Source of the DNA: an uncultured Oscillospiraceae bacterium
Lineage (GTDB): Bacteria > Bacillota > Clostridia > Oscillospirales > Oscillospiraceae
Direction: 5' to 3'
Length of the DNA: 51,967 bases
NCBI GenBank assembly: GCA_900757655.1
Contig: CAAEOT010000037.1
Location: forward strand, 1-51,967
Below the pieces are notes generated by a model. That model searched no databases, was not told the origin of the DNA, and worked only from the letters and a program-made list of their open reading frames with translations. This document shows, in pieces, positions 51,774 to 51,967 of this stretch. Each line of letters starts with the position of its first letter. The stretch's first letter is position 1. A program made the translations under genes and the position numbers.

Positions 51774-51967
51774 ATGATCAAGTGCAACAGAAAAAAGAAA
51801 AGAAGTTCATACGAATCTCTGGTAGAATGTAATCACCACAAAAACAAAAAACCAAAGGCTTGCTTTGCGACTCTGGCAGAGCGCAAGACGCGGTTTTACA
51901 TTGCGGTCAAAATGCCCGACCGAAGAGCCGAGACTATGGAGAACGCGATCGTTTCTGCACTCGCGCA
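51774..51967 (+). pseudogene. IS30-like transposase remnant (runs off right edge)
   Basis: An open frame from ATG 51774 without a ribosome binding site. It reads into the middle of an IS30-family transposase: FATLAERKTRFYIAVKMPDR, then MENAIVSALA. The N-terminal HTH and the first catalytic Asp region (normally just before this part) are not present; a Lys/Arg-rich unrelated run takes their place. So the 5' end looks truncated. Only 194 bases are visible, so the downstream part may be more complete. Confidence 0.55.

Overview
The window looks like a chromosomal segment of a GC-rich Gram-positive gut anaerobe, probably an Oscillospiraceae-type Clostridia (inference). The grounds are strong GGAGG ribosome binding sites, sigma-A promoters with 17-base spacers, lipoprotein signals, arrays of SLH and BspA-type leucine-rich-repeat (LRR) surface proteins, and an EtfAB-coupled 2-hydroxyacid dehydrogenase. 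There is no rRNA, CRISPR array or prophage. One tRNA-Arg(CCT) is present, and an IS30-like transposase remnant lies at the right edge.

Layout. 1-6140 (minus) holds three secreted peptidoglycan hydrolases under one consensus promoter: a GH25 muramidase with a dockerin, an NlpC/P60 peptidase with a dockerin, and an M23 peptidase that carries a cohesin-like domain and an SLH anchor. Together they look like a small surface-anchored wall-hydrolase complex held by cohesin and dockerin. 6194-9778 (minus) is a PhnD-PhnC-PhnE-type ABC importer whose leader has a half-TPP-riboswitch-like element and an intrinsic terminator. 9998-13866 (minus) has an LRR-SLH pseudogene and an SPFH / zinc-ribbon / TPM module like B. 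subtilis YdjI-YdjG-YdjH, without PspA. 14043-15904 has a chimeric lipoprotein/LuxR-tail gene and a divergent HTH-desulfoferrodoxin fusion.

15965-20059 is a copper region: CopA with a CopZ-like domain fused in frame but preceded by its own ribosome binding site, CsoR, two palindromic CsoR-like operators, and two small lipoproteins, one of which follows a third similar box. 20125-21222 holds two unknown membrane proteins. 21487-27911 is an IclR-linked catabolic cluster: metallo-beta-lactamase-fold hydrolase, OFA-type MFS carrier, GlcD-type FAD dehydrogenase, EtfB and EtfA. 28036-33922 mixes small AT-richer unknown genes, tRNA-Arg, a MATE transporter, a DUF1002 protein and an MFS transporter.

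34501-40668 has a CtpE-like P-type ATPase, a FolD lacking two residues needed for its cyclohydrolase activity next to an FchA-type cyclohydrolase that could replace it, a palindromic intergenic repeat, and a NAD synthetase homologue with an intact glutaminase domain but a ruined ATP-binding loop. 40795-43618 is argG-argH with an ArgR-like box. 43623-51758 is a tandem array of four secreted BspA-LRR/SLH paralogues with near-identical promoters.
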